Notes: a model not told the origin generated them from the letters alone. Shown: positions 13,743 through 28,700, counted from the stretch's first letter. The stretch is DNA of 64,000 nt from Monarcha castaneiventris obscurior (GCA_026261815.1 JAMPIT010000890.1:7842001-7906000); one strand, 5' to 3'. Numbers and translations: made by a program.

Positions 13743-16700
13743 GGGTTGTAAAGTTGGTTATTTTTCTTATTGGGAGGTTTACTTCCTGAGTGAGAAGTAA
13801 ATGGTGTGGAAAAAAACTGCAGTGATTCTGGAAGAATGTCTCTTTGCCATCCAACTGATCTCTGGGAACAGATGTCTTGCACACTGCCTTGACATGTGGT
13901 AGGGTCTGAATTTGCTTTGTGGTAGAAGGGGAGTCAGTGAAACTTCATTTTCTAATGAAGAAGTATGGAAACTCCAAGTGGTTTCTCTGAGTATCAACTG
14001 TGAAAACTGTAATTACAGCTATAAAGTAGCAAAAACTTCAGTAGAAAAGCTCCAGGGTACTACTTTTAATCTGTAGTCTCTTACGCACCTGTAGTTTGGG
14101 GTAGTTTAAGAACATCTGGATACAGATGAATCTGTTTAGTAATCTAGGGAATTCTTCTATTCACCTGTTCTTGAATTCCTCCAAGACTTTTCTTATGTTC
14201 CAAACCAACTGGAACAGCGTAGTGCTAGAGAGATTAACATCAGTTACTTTGTCAGTAATTTTTTTCTTCTAAAGTAAAGAGGAAAGTGGGAGAGAGAAAA
14301 AACAGTTCTCTGACAACTCTATAGCTCCAGGTTTGTGCTTATTCTGGTTAGATGGTTTAGCAGTAAACAGTTAGTAAATGCAGAAGCATTTGCTGTCCAG
14401 CACTACTGATATATCTCACAGCAAGAAAAATGGAGTTAGTGTCTGCTCCAGGATTCTGATGCAAACATTCTGCCCTAAACAATAACTTTGTCCTTTTACT
14501 TCCTTTCTGTGCTCACCCCAACCCCCAATTGTAATGGTATGAGTTAAATCTTGTCTTCCAGACTGTGGAAGTACATTTGAAATGTCTGAATTTCTGTGGT
14601 TTTGGTGCCTTTGAATTTATTTCTGTCTTGAGTGCTTGCCACAAATTAGAATAATACCCCTCCTCCTCTTTCTGTATTGTGTTGAGTTCTTCTTTCTTTT
14701 AGGAACTGAGTTGCTCATAAAGGTATGTTTTTCAAATGCCTTTCTGCATTTTACTTTCTAATTACATGACAAAGATGGAGTTATTAATGCTGTAATAAAC
14801 TGAGTTTGCTGGAGGGTATTCCATTTTTGCTTAACTTCCAACATTTATCAAACCCTAAACTGCTAAAAATTAAATTGGGCCCTTAGAGATAACACTTCCT
14901 TACCAGTGTTGTGTTGAATTTGACACCAACATCCAGGGGTTATACTGAATATTACTTGATTGGCATAAGTAAAAATCAAACTAAAAATTACATCACATTT
15001 CTAAAACATGAGATTTTATCTTTGCTTATAGGCATTGCTTTCAGTTCTCATTACAAATTAAAATTACAGTGAGATGCATCAGTATGCTGTACAAATGATG
15101 CCTAATATTATCAACTGTCAGGTCTAACAGATATCAAAGACAATTCTTGGCCCAGGTTGCCTTGACAACACATGTTGGTTTTGGCCTTCTTTGTCAATTC
15201 AAATTCTTGAGTTCATAGAATTTAATTAAGCTACCTTTTTCTTTTTTTTTTTTTTGTAAAAAGAAACCATTCAGAGGATGCCACTGAAATTTGAAATACA
15301 TTCAAATAATACTATTAAGAAGTGGATGCTATAACATTTTTTTTTTTTATATTACTTGCTGAAAACAGAATTTATCTTACCTTCTTGTCATCTATTCTGC
15401 TTTGAGGTTTCAGCATGCAGGACTGTAAACTCATCAAGACCCATTCACTTCAGTTGTTTTTCCCCCTGTACCCACCAATCATTTCTCAGGATTCAATCCT
15501 GGAGTGTATAAATCATTATTCCCATCTAACCAGGGACCTTTCTTCAAGAAGTTATTTTTTAACTAATGATCTGTGCTTTTTGGAAAGCACCAAGCTTAAC
15601 GTTCATATTTCTAATACTGCAGAGCTGATGTCAACCCATGATAAGGTGCTTCAGTGGTTCATTGCCTCCAGTGTTAAAAATAACCTCCTTATTTTCAGAC
15701 TGTATTAATCTTACTTCGGGTTTTGGCCATTCATTTGTGATTCTTCCATTATCAAATTTTTCTGCTTCATGTATTTCTTAAAGGCTGTAATCAAGTCACT
15801 CCTTCATGTTCCTTTAGATCAGCGAAACAGATTGATGCTCCTTTTTATGTCATGCCTTCCTGGTTTTTTAGGCTCACATTTGATGTTGCCTTTTGAATCT
15901 TCTTCAGTCTTCAACAATTTTTCTGAAGTATGAAGAGCCAGGTAGGACCCACCCAACCAAAGGCACTTTGATTCAGTGGCAGATGAAAGGTACTTGGACC
16001 TTCCGAAGCCTACTCAGTATTTGCTTATCTATCCACACCCAAGTGCCTTTTTTGACCTACACCATTGCAGAGTTGCTCAGGTTCCTCTAAGTAGGTGCTA
16101 TGACCTGTAAATATCCATCTTCAGCCACTGTTCCTTTGGAGAGAGTCACCACTCAGCAAATCTAATCTTTGCTTCATTCCTAGGAACATGAGTGTCATAG
16201 TCTACATGGAAATGTAAGAAAAATGAGGTGGGGGGGAGGAAAAGGCAGATGGTTGAGTTCAAAGCTGTCGTTACAAAATTTAATTACATCCAATTTTGCA
16301 GAAGAAGAGGAGAAAAAAAATCAGACTTTGGTGTTTGTTTTCACTCTTATCCATACAGATTATTTTCCTCTAATTCACTTTAAATTTTGGGTTTACTGTC
16401 ACTCAAAGTCACTCTTTATTTATTGGTCTGCTGCTCAGTAAAAGGGTAGCAAAAGTGACAAATCATCAATCAAGCTGGAGTATAAGTGATCTTTTAATAG
16501 GGTTTTGTTTTCAAAATAGATAGCTATTGAATGACAAAGCAAATGACTTTTCTATGCAACAACTTTGTTGCTGTTAATTCCTGGCAATCTCCTTTCCAAG
16601 GGAAATCAAACTTTCCCCTCTGATACAACTCAGCCCACTTGCTACTGCTGTAGCACAGAATCGTATTTGTTACTGAATTTGTGCCTCTAAATAACTTTTT

Positions 16701-19700
16701 TTGATAAATACCTGATAGACCATACCCAGTTTCTGGAGAAGGTTTCAATATTTAATTCTGCCATTTTCATGGATATAAATTTGAGGTGAAGATTTTTGTG
16801 AAGAAGGCATTTCTTCAGTTCTATTCAAAGAGCAAATGGTGGTATATTTAATTATTGCTGTTTAGAATGGGAATACATGTTTATTTTTGGCTTCAAGAAC
16901 CTGATATAGTGCAAACAATACAATTAGTTTATTTGGTTTTGGTGTCTTTTGCTTGGTTGTGGTGAGGAGTGTTGGTTTTTCCTTTACTTTGGAGAAAGGG
17001 AGGGAGGGGCCTTTTTGCTTTCTTTTTTTTTTTTTTGTGTTGGTAACGATACATGTGTTCACAATAATACCAAACATCCCCAGTCAGAAATGAGCTGTCA
17101 TGATCTATGCTGTACTTAAATGCCTTTATCTAGGATTGGGCCATCTGCCTTTTTTTTAGTACTTTTCAAAAAGAAAAGAAATGCAGTGGTTGGGACTAAA
17201 AACCAGGAGGAGAAGAGAGGAAATGACAAAGTGGAGCATGACAAAGTAAGACCATGATTTAAGATCACTGTACAGTTTCAAAATATTACTTATCAGTGTC
17301 AATAAATAAATTATATCAGTTTTCTGCAAGTGCCACTCAGTTTGGCCATAATTTCTTAACTAATAGCTGTTATGAATCACAGAGGAGATTTAATCCTGAA
17401 GAGAGATTTATTGGAGAAAGAGGCAGAGTGCATAGACGAGCAAGGAACACAAATAACAAACCAACCAAACAAGCCAACCATAACTTGTGCATTACAAAAC
17501 TGCCTTAGAAAGTTGCTTTAGTTTTTTTCCACTCTCAGACTGCATCCTTTACTCACTATGCCAGATTAATTTGAAAAACAAGGATGAGACATCTGCCACT
17601 GTAAACTCTGCCTCAGCATAGGGAAAGCTGCCCTTGGCACAGCAGACCACAGAGATTCTGCAGGACAGGGGACAGCTTGTTGCATTCATGTGCAAAGAAC
17701 TATTTATATTCAAGTCTTCCTGTTTTAGTCCTAAACGTCTCCGTTGAAATTTTAAGAAGCAAATAGCAATTAAAAAATGCACGTATCTTTGAAAAGCCTT
17801 ATGCTTATATTTTACAAATGTAAGCTTGATAATTTATCTTCTTCCTGACATATGTATGAATTATATGCATAACTTGGAAAGTATTGTGACAGTTTTGAAG
17901 CCATGTTTAAGATACATTTGCAAAGCACAGATTGTGTCTGAACTCTGAAAGATTTGGAGTATTTTTTGGTTTGCAAGGAAGAATCATATAAAACCTCTAC
18001 CAGTGAAATTGGAAACCAGTTCAGTTAGCCCAGTGCAGATTTAAGAGCGAGTTCAAGGTTTGAAACTTATGCATTCTTCTGAACTGGGATTCTGGGGAAA
18101 TCTTAAAATTATTCTAGATGTTATTTATTTTTGTACCGCAGAAACATCTGAGCCTCAAATTAGCTCAAAAGGCCTGGGATAGATCTGTGAAAAGATTCCT
18201 GTCATATTCAGTCAGTCTGTTTTAAATATCATGGTATCTCATGGGGCTTTAGGCTATAAGAATTGGTAATAAAGTTTTTCTCACTTTCTGCTCTTGTCCC
18301 TTTCTCCAAAGATGCTATTTGACTTTGCAGGAAAGGACTCTTCAAGTCCTGGAGCTCAGCCTGTGTGTGACAACTGTTTGTTTTGTTGATGACAAAGAGT
18401 GATGACACCCAAGTGGCAAAGGGCTACAGAAACCTTTTCAGGGTTAGTTCTTTGTTGTGGTCCTCCTCTGCCTTCCAGCAGGTGTTGCACTTTTTTTTTG
18501 AGAATGCGTTAGCCAGTTATTTTAAAATAATCGGGAAAAGCAGAGAGGGAAAAAGCAGTGGACCCATGCTTTTCCCTTAAAGTTCAGCTAAGTATATTGC
18601 ACTGTTGGATTACTTTTTGGGTTTAGTATCTGTTTTTATAGCTGTGAACATTTTCTTTGGTTCTCAAATACTGAGAAAGCATTCTGTATGTCAAAAAGGG
18701 TAGCCTTCAGTCTGTATGAAAGGGCGAAGATCTGCACCTTTTTACAAATTTGCGATTGTGCCAAAAGTAGGCTGAATATCCTCATGGGAGACAGCAAAAC
18801 ACTGATAGCACCATCGAGGAAAAGTCCTAGGAGTAGTCAAGAGTTACAGCCTTTTCATCAGCAGTGAGTATTTCTGAACATGGTTTTGCATATGCCTTTT
18901 CGCTGTGTGTAGCTCAAGTAATAAATATTCACATTTATGCCACTTTGCAAAACATCATATGAGAACTTTCAGCCAAAAAAATTCATAAGCAGAAGCAAAG
19001 GGGGAGTCTCAAACTGCCAGCATATAAAAAAGGAGCAGAATACATTTCAGTGTACGTTTGTAAAGAAATGCAATGAGTGTTATGTGAGAAAGTAAAACAC
19101 CATGACACCGCTCTCCCAGTTCACACATGCTAAAGGCAAACTGTGCCTGGCCATGCAGTTCTTCACCCGAGGGCTCCTAGCTTTGCCATCAACCTCCACT
19201 GCTATTCCAGAGTCAACTTACAGGCATGGAACAGCCTGGGAAATTCTCAGGGTCTCAAGTACAGGCTGATGAAAAACAATACTGTACAGTGGCAGTGCTC
19301 CCCCCACCTCTCCACAAAGGTTTTTTTTCTCTTTCTGTACAAGGCAGCAACTTCCTTTTAGGGTTAGTGGAGAGACCCATAATTTTTTGCCATTTTTTAT
19401 AAGGTTATTAACTATATTATGAAAATAAACTAAATCAATGGAAACACAAATGCTCAAATCACCTAGAAGTTAGGTAAACATAACAGGCATTTTTGTTGCA
19501 ATGAAACAAGGTTTTAGTTTTGATATCCCCAGTAAATCTTGGCAAAAAAAAAAAAAAATCACAAGTTGTTCTTTTGTGCTGTTTTAATATAAGACCTTGA
19601 TTTCAGTAATTATTTTGTGCTTATTTTTGTGCTGTAGAACATCTTGTAACAGCAAAAAATCCTTTCATTTTTTCTGTGAACTCAATCTCTCTCCTAGTAT

Positions 19701-22700
19701 TAAGAAAATAACCTTGCTCAGCAACTTTTTGGCATATTTGTAGCATGTACTTTGTCTTGGTCAGGAAATGCATCAGATTGCTACGCAAAATGTATCTAAC
19801 AGTTTTCCCCTACATAGGTTGTGCAGGCTGTATGTCCTGAAGGTATTTGATTTTGCCACAATTTTTTTTAGCAAGGGAGCAATAACTTGCCAAATTCTTG
19901 AATTTATATGAAGCGAAATTTTGAATAGCAAGTTACATAAACAGATAGAATAGATCTTTGATATTATTCATGGGCCCTCTAGGAAATAAAAGTAACTGTC
20001 CTGTCAGGATGTTTGATTATTTCTTTAAATTGTTCTGTATATTCTATGCTTCCAGTGTGGTGTAATTTAGAAAGTTGCCATTTAAATCCACATATCTTAC
20101 TGTGATATTAAGTGTATTTAAACCCCATAAAATGCCTTCTAATTTATTTTTCATTTAGTCCATTTAATAAAATAGCAATAATGTTCTTTCAAGTGAAGGT
20201 TATGGAAGGAAAATTGCTACTACTTTTAAAATATACTTCTCAATTTGCTGTACCGTTTATTGCGCTGCAGAAGTCATTTACCCTCTGGAACATTCACTTA
20301 GAATAAAATTATTGCCTAATTTCTTTAAAAAACACCAGAGATTGGTCATGTTCTTCATAACTTTAAATGCAATTTTGTACATTGTTAATGCTTCATTGGT
20401 CATGCCTAGCAGTAAATCCAAAATTTAATTTATCCTTGGTATTGTTTTTGATTTGCTTTCTGAAAGCTTTGTCTTCTTCTGAAGTCTTTGGAGAGGTAAT
20501 AAAGAATGACAAAAACTGTTATAATGATGATGCTTAAGTTATCTTAGTGTTTTATGTTCCACTGCTGTTGCTCTCAGGTTTTTTCCTATTACAGAAGGAA
20601 CCAGTTTTAATATAGCCTATATTGTTTTTGAAGATGTATGGGGAAGGCAAACTTGGTTCACCAGCACGGCTGGGAGGTCATTAATTTCTGATGTTCCCAC
20701 ATATTTTGAAGACATCTAGGAAGAAACATGAGAATAGTTTTAAACCTCTTGAATCTGGTCAAAGTCCAAGTACCATTTCTGTGCTGAGAACCTTCCGTTC
20801 TCTTTTCTTCTAGCACCTCTGTGTGCAAGCCTTTCCTTCAGTCAGTACTGTATTTAGAGAATGAAAGTGCAAGGCTGAGAATTGGTCTTGTACGTGTAAC
20901 AGCTTAGTATTTAATTTCCGTATTTCGTTGATCTTCATATAAAATATTCTCAGTTGATAGGTAACAACATGCATTTCCTAAACTGCCAGCCCTACATATA
21001 CCTCTGAGAACTCTTAGTCTGGCAGTGCTACAACTTTGATGATGTTGCTGTGGTTAAATGATATTTTTTCGTTGTATAATTGCCCTCAACTTACACCTGT
21101 GCAGTCCTGCTATTTTCAGTCAATATGAGTATTTGTATCTGCTTGGAACTGCTGATCTGGTACACAAGAGCAGACCAAAATTCAGTGGTTTGCCTTTGTT
21201 GTCCTGCAAACAATGGCCTTGGTTTATGCATCCTTGTGGAGCAGTTTTGTTGCTGTCTAATTGAGTGTTACACTTCACACAGTATTTTATAGATAAAACC
21301 CCCAAACAATGCAGACCTTCCCCACACTCTGGAAAAAGATACTTCCAAAATCAGTTCAGTTTAGGGATGCAAGGGAATACAATAATTACCCTTTTTTTGA
21401 CTTTTAGCTTGGGTTTAAGATTTTAGTCTCAGGCCTCTTGCTGTTGTCTTTGGTCAGTTGTTTTCTTGAATTGCTGAGATTTATGCCTTAGGCTCTTGGT
21501 TTTTTCAGGTAGATCTGCTTAGACCCAAAGACTTACATCTTGGTCCAGGAAGGTCCAGTGGTATGGAACTTGAGGGTCTTCTGCACACTCAGCTACTTTG
21601 GGACTCCTAAAGATTTCATTGCAACTAAGAAGTGCCTACCTTCTTTCACAAAATAGAGAATTAAACTTTTCAGTCTAAAGCAAGGTTTATCCTCTCGTAG
21701 GTATTAAATTCCAGGGATAATAGTAATTTTTATTTATTTATTTACTTTTGTGAATTGAAAGTAGCAAGTGAGTTTCAGCTAGGAAAATTATTGATCTTCC
21801 TTATAGTTGTCCTATTATTTGTTTCTCTTGCATCTAAATTCTCTGCCACTCATTGAGGGGCTCCTAAATATCTTTTTTCAATATAATATCCTGCCAGACA
21901 TTAGAGCAAATAAAACTTGGAAGATACAGGTAGCTGGTCTAATACTGGAAATCACAGTGGCCTTAACAAATTAATTGAGCTGAAATAAACTGTAGATATT
22001 CACACATGCATGAAGTGAAAAGGAAGAAACAATAAGTGGTAGAAAAATATACACATGGAGGAAATAAAGGTTTAGACTCTCAAATGCAGCTTGTGGTTGA
22101 CCCCAAACATTTCTCTGTGTAAGGAATATTTGAAATGCAGAGCCTTTCTTCCTATTCATATTCAGATGAAATATTTTATTAAAGTTTTTTTCAGAACCCA
22201 CTTGTGATTTTCAAATTGTTTCCAAAGAATTGAGCACATTGTGAGAGTCACTGCTTTAGCCCCACTCTGTGAAACTTAGCTTTGAAAATGTCTTTCAATA
22301 ATGATGAAAAAAGAAGGATCCTTTCTCTTTGTGTGGGAAGATAACAGACACGTTGTAGCAAATGTATGCCTAATTAGCTCTGATGGTAAGACAAATGCCT
22401 GTATTCAAGTCTTTAGAATGCCTTCTTGCACTTAGGTATAGACAGAAACACCTACAAATCTGTTTTCGACAGTGCAGCTTCTGCTGTAGTTAGCTAAGAA
22501 CATACTGGTTTAAATATTTCTTCCAGTTTCAAAATTAACATTATTGCACTTTGGCAACACAGCTTATTCTGTTGTTCCTAAATTATTTATGAACTTTCCA
22601 AAATACCTTTCACTTTGTTTGTGGTGCCACTGCAAGCTCCACAAATGGGCTCAGATTTAATTTAATGAGAATTTCTTGTATGTACAGAACAGTGTGGGTG

Positions 22701-24482
22701 TGTGTTTAGAGATGCACAAAATTGTGTGGGTTTTAAAGCCTGATGATTTGTTCTTTTTGTGTTTGAAAATTAATGTTTAATTCCCAAGCTCCTAATGTTT
22801 TTTTAGTAGGCATTAGGATCACTTTTGGTATATATTGCATGAGCATTTTATTTCATATGGCTTGTGAAAAAAGGTTTCTTTTAAACTCACAGAAAGGGGA
22901 ATTAAGCATTATCTGGAGTCAGAACTGTAGATAGATAAGACTAGAATGACACTTGCTCGTTTCCCCTTGTGAATGTATTAATCCCACCTGTCTATCATTT
23001 TTCCATCTTATCCCTCTCCCTTTCCAGTCCATTGTTACACATGGTGTAATCTTCACATATTTCCCGAAAGGAGAATTTGATTAAGCTAACCTTTGCTTTA
23101 CTGAACAAAAAGGCATCACAGGAAATGTATCCTCTTCTCCTTCTCTCTTTTCCATTTTTTTTTTGTTTTGCTTAGTGTTTTGTTTAGATGAAGCCCAAAG
23201 TGTAAGAAAAACTGTCTGTGAGGATGCCATTTGTTTAATTTATTCTGCTCTTAAAATCTGTTATCTAACTGCCTCAGGTCTCCTGGTTTTTAGGAGGTAT
23301 TTATGACTGTTTGTTTGACAAAGTATATTTATAGTGTTCTCCTCTCAAATTTGCTTGGGTTCACAGAATTAATGCCATCTTTTCCTGAGGATCAGAGTGG
23401 GACGGTGGTTTTGGAGGCAATGATAACAATCCCTGAGAGTAACTTCATCTCACACAGAAGTAGTAGGTGCTCTCGAGTCTCTTATCATGAAAGCATGATA
23501 AGGATGCTGTACCCTGTTTTCTTCAGCTTGAGAAAGAGCTTGGGGATATTGTGGTGTTTGGAAAACATGAGTGAAGTGTATCTAAGTTAAAGTAGGTGTG
23601 GGTATGAACTGCTTTGCACACCTCTGGTCTCTGTAAAATGGATTGCAAGAGGAAGCTTGCTCTCCTCTCTCAGTAAGAGTGCAGCTTGTGGTCGAGGTAT
23701 CAATAGGCTCTATAACAGCTTCCTTCTTTGAAAGGTATTTTTGTAAGAAACAATTAACACCTTGATAGCAGTGTTGGTTGTTTCTTCGTATCCTTTTTAA
23801 CAATGGTGTTATTCTGCAGGAAATGTTTAATTTTCACCTGCCATTGGTTGTCATTTCAAAGGGGTTAAAGCAGACCTCTTCATCTCCTCTCCATTAGTGC
23901 TGGGTGCAGCATTCCTAGTAGCTGTGGGGAGTATCATCTTAACTGTTTTTTGGCCTATAACCTTGATCTCATCTCAGTTTTGATTACCTTTTATATCCCA
24001 GCGTCTGCTTCCTTCTTACATGATTTTGTTTTTACATGAGAGCTGTAACATGCAGCTTTTGTTAGCCATGTGCAAATCTGAAAGTCACCGCATTTCGCAT
24101 CCCAATAATTCTATTTTCTGGTCTTGGCAGATGACATATTTTCTAATCTCCATCTACTCACATCTACTGCCCAAGTATTTTTTGTAACCTGTGGCTTGAA
24201 ACATTTTGCCTGCTCTCAGCTAACCTCCCTTTCTCTATCACATCAGAATCAAGTGCTCGTTTTTTCTGTCAGTGATGCTGGAGGCCTTTCCCAGCCTATG
24301 CGGTGTTCGTGTTCTACCACGAGGTTGTGTCCTGTTTGAGACACGAGGTGACACAAGGATTTTGTCACTCATGTATTTTATTCTTTCTACTTCCCTGTAT
24401 TAACTTGGGGAGCACTTGCTGACACACAAAGCCATTTACCACCTTGTGCATTATGTGGATCCCTAACACTTTGTTTCTATAG
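13743..24482. other. Gene-free AT-rich DNA
   Basis: No gene, RNA or recognisable transposon was seen. Simple runs include T14 at 15242-15255, T12 at 15337-15348, T14 at 17023-17036 and A15 at 19544-19558. The T/G-rich part at 16930-16985 reads TTGGTTTTGG-like words. The frames present are all under 100 codons and lack splice or start context. A minus-strand 14-codon exon-like piece (15381-15422, donor AAG|GTAAGA) is within chance expectation. Confidence 0.6.
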
Positions 24483-24542
24483 GAGAAGCCTGGCAGCAGT
24501 CAGGCTCCTGGTGTGCCTGTCATCCTGACTGCCTGGCTTCTC
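24483..24542. repeat. Long near-perfect inverted repeat (60-nt hairpin)
   Basis: The left arm 24483-24504 (GAGAAGCC, T, GGCAG, CAG, TCAGG) pairs with the right arm 24524-24542, which reads CCTGACTGCCTGGCTTCTC. The pairing is 18 base pairs with one T/T mismatch and one three-base CAG bulge, closed by a 19-nt loop. Size and shape are like a microRNA precursor stem or the terminal inverted repeats of a tiny palindromic element. I do not recognise either arm as a known microRNA. Strand cannot be chosen from structure alone. Confidence 0.85.
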
Positions 24543-25619
24543 ACCACTCCTTGTCTTGTGCCTTGCATTTGGGCTGAAAGGTCTTCAGGGCAGACACTGT
24601 CCTTTTTGTTCTTGTTTGCAGTCTGATAGGGCTTCAGGAAAGGCTCTCAACTACGACATGAGGATAAAAAAGAGCTAAAGATGCAGGAATTAGGTATATT
24701 GGAAATGGCCAATTTAGAAGTTATGCAATGACTACTTTAATAGAAGAGCCTAGCCAACAAAGTTTGTTACTTAAGAGGAATGGGTAATTTTCTTCTTTGT
24801 CTTTTCCCCTTCTCAAATGCTACCATTGCTTTGAATTTTTTTATCTATATCGACTAAGTTTGTGTTTTATTTACCATATCGAAATATACACCTACAGGCT
24901 GAACCACTTTTGTAGAAAGGGAAAGAGAAGAATTTAAAAAAACCCCAAGCTGTTGCATACCCTTTTATAATTTGAGGTGAACCCAAGGAAGTGAATTCTG
25001 AAAGTAAAGGGAAAAAATGTTTGCAAAGCTTAGAAATTGCTGTAGAGGAATCTTCATGTAATTGTCTTGGACTACAGAAAGCAGGATCAAACTTCGATTT
25101 CTATCAAATATAACTTAAGAAACCATGTGTCTGTTGAAAATTTGTTTGATTATACAAAAGAAATATTTGTATAAAGCTCACTTTTCAGAATAATTTGATA
25201 AAATATTTTACTAGTAATAATATCCACTCAGAATAGAGGAAAATAGGCTGTAATTCAGGCAAATTAAATTTGTCTTCCAAATGTAAATATCAACCCAGTG
25301 GAGCTCCTACATCTTTTTACTTTCCAACCTTTCTATGTGAGACCTCTCCTTGGCAGCCTGGAGCCTTAGGAGGCTGGCAGTGATGATACAGTTCTCTACC
25401 TTAGAGGGTTTCATCTGTGAGCTGGCTTTTTACCTTCCTGAGTCTATCTCTTTTGCAGTGCTAGTTTTTTCTTATCCTTCTATTTTTTCAAGTTCCAATA
25501 ATTTGCTGCAGCATTGCTGCTTTCCTCTCTTCTTGGAAACAGAGCTACTGTGATATTTACACAGCCTATGAAATATAATGTCACTTTTCAGGCCTCTACA
25601 GCCTAGTTTTGATTCATGC

Positions 25620-25735
25620 TTTGGAGTTGGTTTTGGTGGTTTGTTGTGGCTTTTTTTCCTGCTTTGTATTTTTTTCTTGGTTGTTTTTTTTTTTTTTTTT
25701 TGTGTGTTAGTTATTTAGCTTGTGTTATTTTTAAA
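25620..25735. repeat. T/G-rich low-complexity tract with T18 run
   Basis: Repeated TTGGTTTTGGTGG and TTGTTGTGG words at 25625-25655 lead into mixed T runs and 18 consecutive T at 25684-25701, then TGTGTG. This is simple-sequence DNA with no coding signal. Confidence 0.85.
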
Positions 25736-28700
25736 TGCTCTTTTGGCTCTTCTCCACTGGAGATGTGACTTGCTCCATAACATAAAGCAACTGGCCTGTT
25801 GAAGACGTGATCCTGCTTGCATCAATGGCTAATACTTGATGTGTCAGAGGTAAACAGGGCAGGAAAACATACAAGTTGTCTTGCTGAAGGTCTAAAGCTA
25901 TTTCTAGAGGAAGAATTCCTCTGTGATCTCTGCGGTGAAATCCTAACACCCAAGAGTGTGACATTGCCTCTTCACTCCAGCTTTCTTGCTTTAAATGGAA
26001 AAAAAAAAGGTTTTTATTTTTGTGCATGTTGCCAATTACAAACTGATAATATAAAATTTCCTGCAGAAAACTAATTGAAAGGGAAATGAATCTTATCTTG
26101 GTTTACTCATAAAGCAAATTATAGTATTGAATCTTAGTGATTTATCTATTTCCTATACCAGTGACATAGACATCTTCAAGTTACTAAAATGATTGTGTTA
26201 CTGTGCTTGCAGTATTATTTTTGGTAGTATGAAGTAGTTGCATTTCTATTTCAGGCCTAGAATCAGCAGTAGATAATATGAAAATCTAGCTGTTGTTATC
26301 CTTATAGTAAGCAGGTGTGACTTTGTAATTATACCCATGTATAGCACTTAAGCTTCCCTTCCACACACAGAGAAAAGAGCATTCCAGTGTATGTAATATT
26401 TTGAGTTGAACTATTGTTGGAAAAAATGTGGGAAAACTATTTAGTCCAATGTGTTTTCTAAATTACTAAGCATTTTCATCCCCATTCATTCCTTCAGTTA
26501 CAGAGATAATGATAATTGTATAAAAATTAATTAAATAAGACTTGTTTGTGCTATTTGCTGGCATCTGTTCTTTAAAGTAACCTGTCCATAGCCATGCTCC
26601 AGGTGATGGGTGAGGAACTGGTGTATGTTGAGAGCCCAACTTGGCTCACCTTGTGCAGTGGAGGAGACCTGCTGTTTTCTCTTTTTTCCCCCCTAACACT
26701 GGGGCTGAGCAGCTGGATGGACTTCACTTGAGAGCTGTGTTTGTGAGACCTAGTGCTGCCACGTCACCCCCATCACCTTTTTTGCGTCTTCCTTCCATCT
26801 TCCTGAAATATTCTTTATGTTCCCATTTTGCTATCACAAGAGTAAAAGTGAAACCTTAATAGGGTAAAAGATAAGGCTTGCCATTTCTGAAATATTCTGA
26901 GCTCTTTATTAGTTAGTGAAGGTTCAATTGGATGTGCATGAAGCTCACTCTCTTTGCAATTTACTTTTCTGTATGTTACAGTGTTTAGTAGTTAAGTTTG
27001 AAGCTGAGACTGTGGTTCAGACTGTTTTAGAGTCCCTTGGGATGCATTTAAGAAATAGGAAACAAATAGTACTTAGGCTTTCCGGGTGTTTTCAGATTGC
27101 AGAAATGAGGATTTGGTCAAAAGCAGTACTGAGAATCAAAGATTCTGGACTAGAAGCAGAGATGCACTCATGTATTTACTGATTTGAGGCATCAGTAAAA
27201 TTTTAGCCCTTTTTGCCAGTCAAAATACTATTCCAAGTGTTTTGGGAAAGTCAATCACTTTGGCCAAGGAGGACTGGGAGAAACCAGAGTATATTTTATT
27301 TAGATGTTTGATGTTAGACAAGGTTTAGATGAATTTCATGGGCATCTCTTGACACAAAGTGTCCTTTTAGGAAACAATGCAGGAACTGTGCTGTTGGTCT
27401 CTGCACTTAAATGTTTCAATCACAAGCAGCCTTCACCTGTGAGGTGCAATTCTCAGATTCTCAGTTCCGGGGGTGCCCCTGGCATGGTTCATCCTTCCCC
27501 TTCTCTTTAGGGACTGTTTGTCCTGGACACCACATGCTGTATTTACAGCACAAAAGCTTTCCTATACATTTGGCTGGAACAGAATGGAGGGTTAAGCATG
27601 GGAGGCTGGATTTTCAGAAGCGTACAAGTTAATCTGGAAGCGGTTTCTTGGAAAAATCAATGTGAGTTGTGCTCCCAGGTCGTGTAGGTATTTTTTTGTA
27701 AATCCCAGTGAAACATTGAAGGCTTTGTAAAAAGTAAACAGTCTTAGAGTCACTTAATGAATCTTAAGGAAGGAGGAAACAGACTCTTTTGAGTATGTAA
27801 TCTGCTTTTTCCTGCGTGCAAACAATTGACTTCAACGTATGACCAAATTCAGCCATTGCTGAGCTCATGCACTGTTTGATCCTATGATGCAGGCTGCAGT
27901 AGTTAGCTTTATTCAAATAAAGGAATGATAAACATGGAATATACTGGGAGTCCTTAAGACTTGCTACATGTTTTTGTCTTCTGCTATGTTGATAACAATA
28001 AAGCAATCTATTTGTTATGAGAATCATCTCACCTTGTTAACTCTGGAAAGATAACTGCAAAAATCATAATTTTTCCCCACATACAACTTTTTGGGGAGTA
28101 AATAACAGTAAGGAGGACAAAAAAAACCCCAAGGAAAATACTGAAAACTGATATAAAATGATGCTGTTAATGCCTTAATATTAATTTTCCTTGTATCTGA
28201 AAAAAGGCTTATTTCTCTGTAAAATAACATACAGTTTCATAATTTTTGGCTTGTTCCCGTGCTTTTGGAGAGCTGGCAAGGGATGGAGAAAGCTGCATGA
28301 TTTTTAAAAATTGCAATGCAATGCAAAGCTTGACCCAAATTTCCCAGACAGTGGAAGGTTTGAGCAAAATCATGTTGAAGGAGAGGCAGTGTGGATTTGA
28401 AAGAAGAGTATTGATGGAAAGAGCAAGCAGTGCTTGCTTTTGGTAGAGAAAAGACCATGAACTTCGCAGCTTAAAAGAGAACTATTACACTGACAACTCC
28501 TCAATTTCCACCACATCCCCTGCTATTGCTGCTTTCCCTGCTCCATTCTTATCCCCACACAACCTAAAACTCAGTTTGAAAGAGAAACCTAAATAAGTTC
28601 TCCTCTGTTTCTTTGCCTTCGCCCCACTCCTGTTCTTTTCCTGTGCCATTAGAGGAAAAGCCAAACAAGGAAAGAAACAAAACAAAGCAGAGAGGGATTA

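Noticed and set aside
25312..25336. TTTCCAACCTTTCTATG, similar to a CR1 tail
   Set aside because: Too short, and the GATGATCT...GAGGTC core that should precede it is absent.
26405..26460. GTTGGAAAA...AGTCCAA spacing similar to a reversed CR1 tail
   Set aside because: Only the two end words match. The middle and the expected octamers do not, so similarity is within chance.
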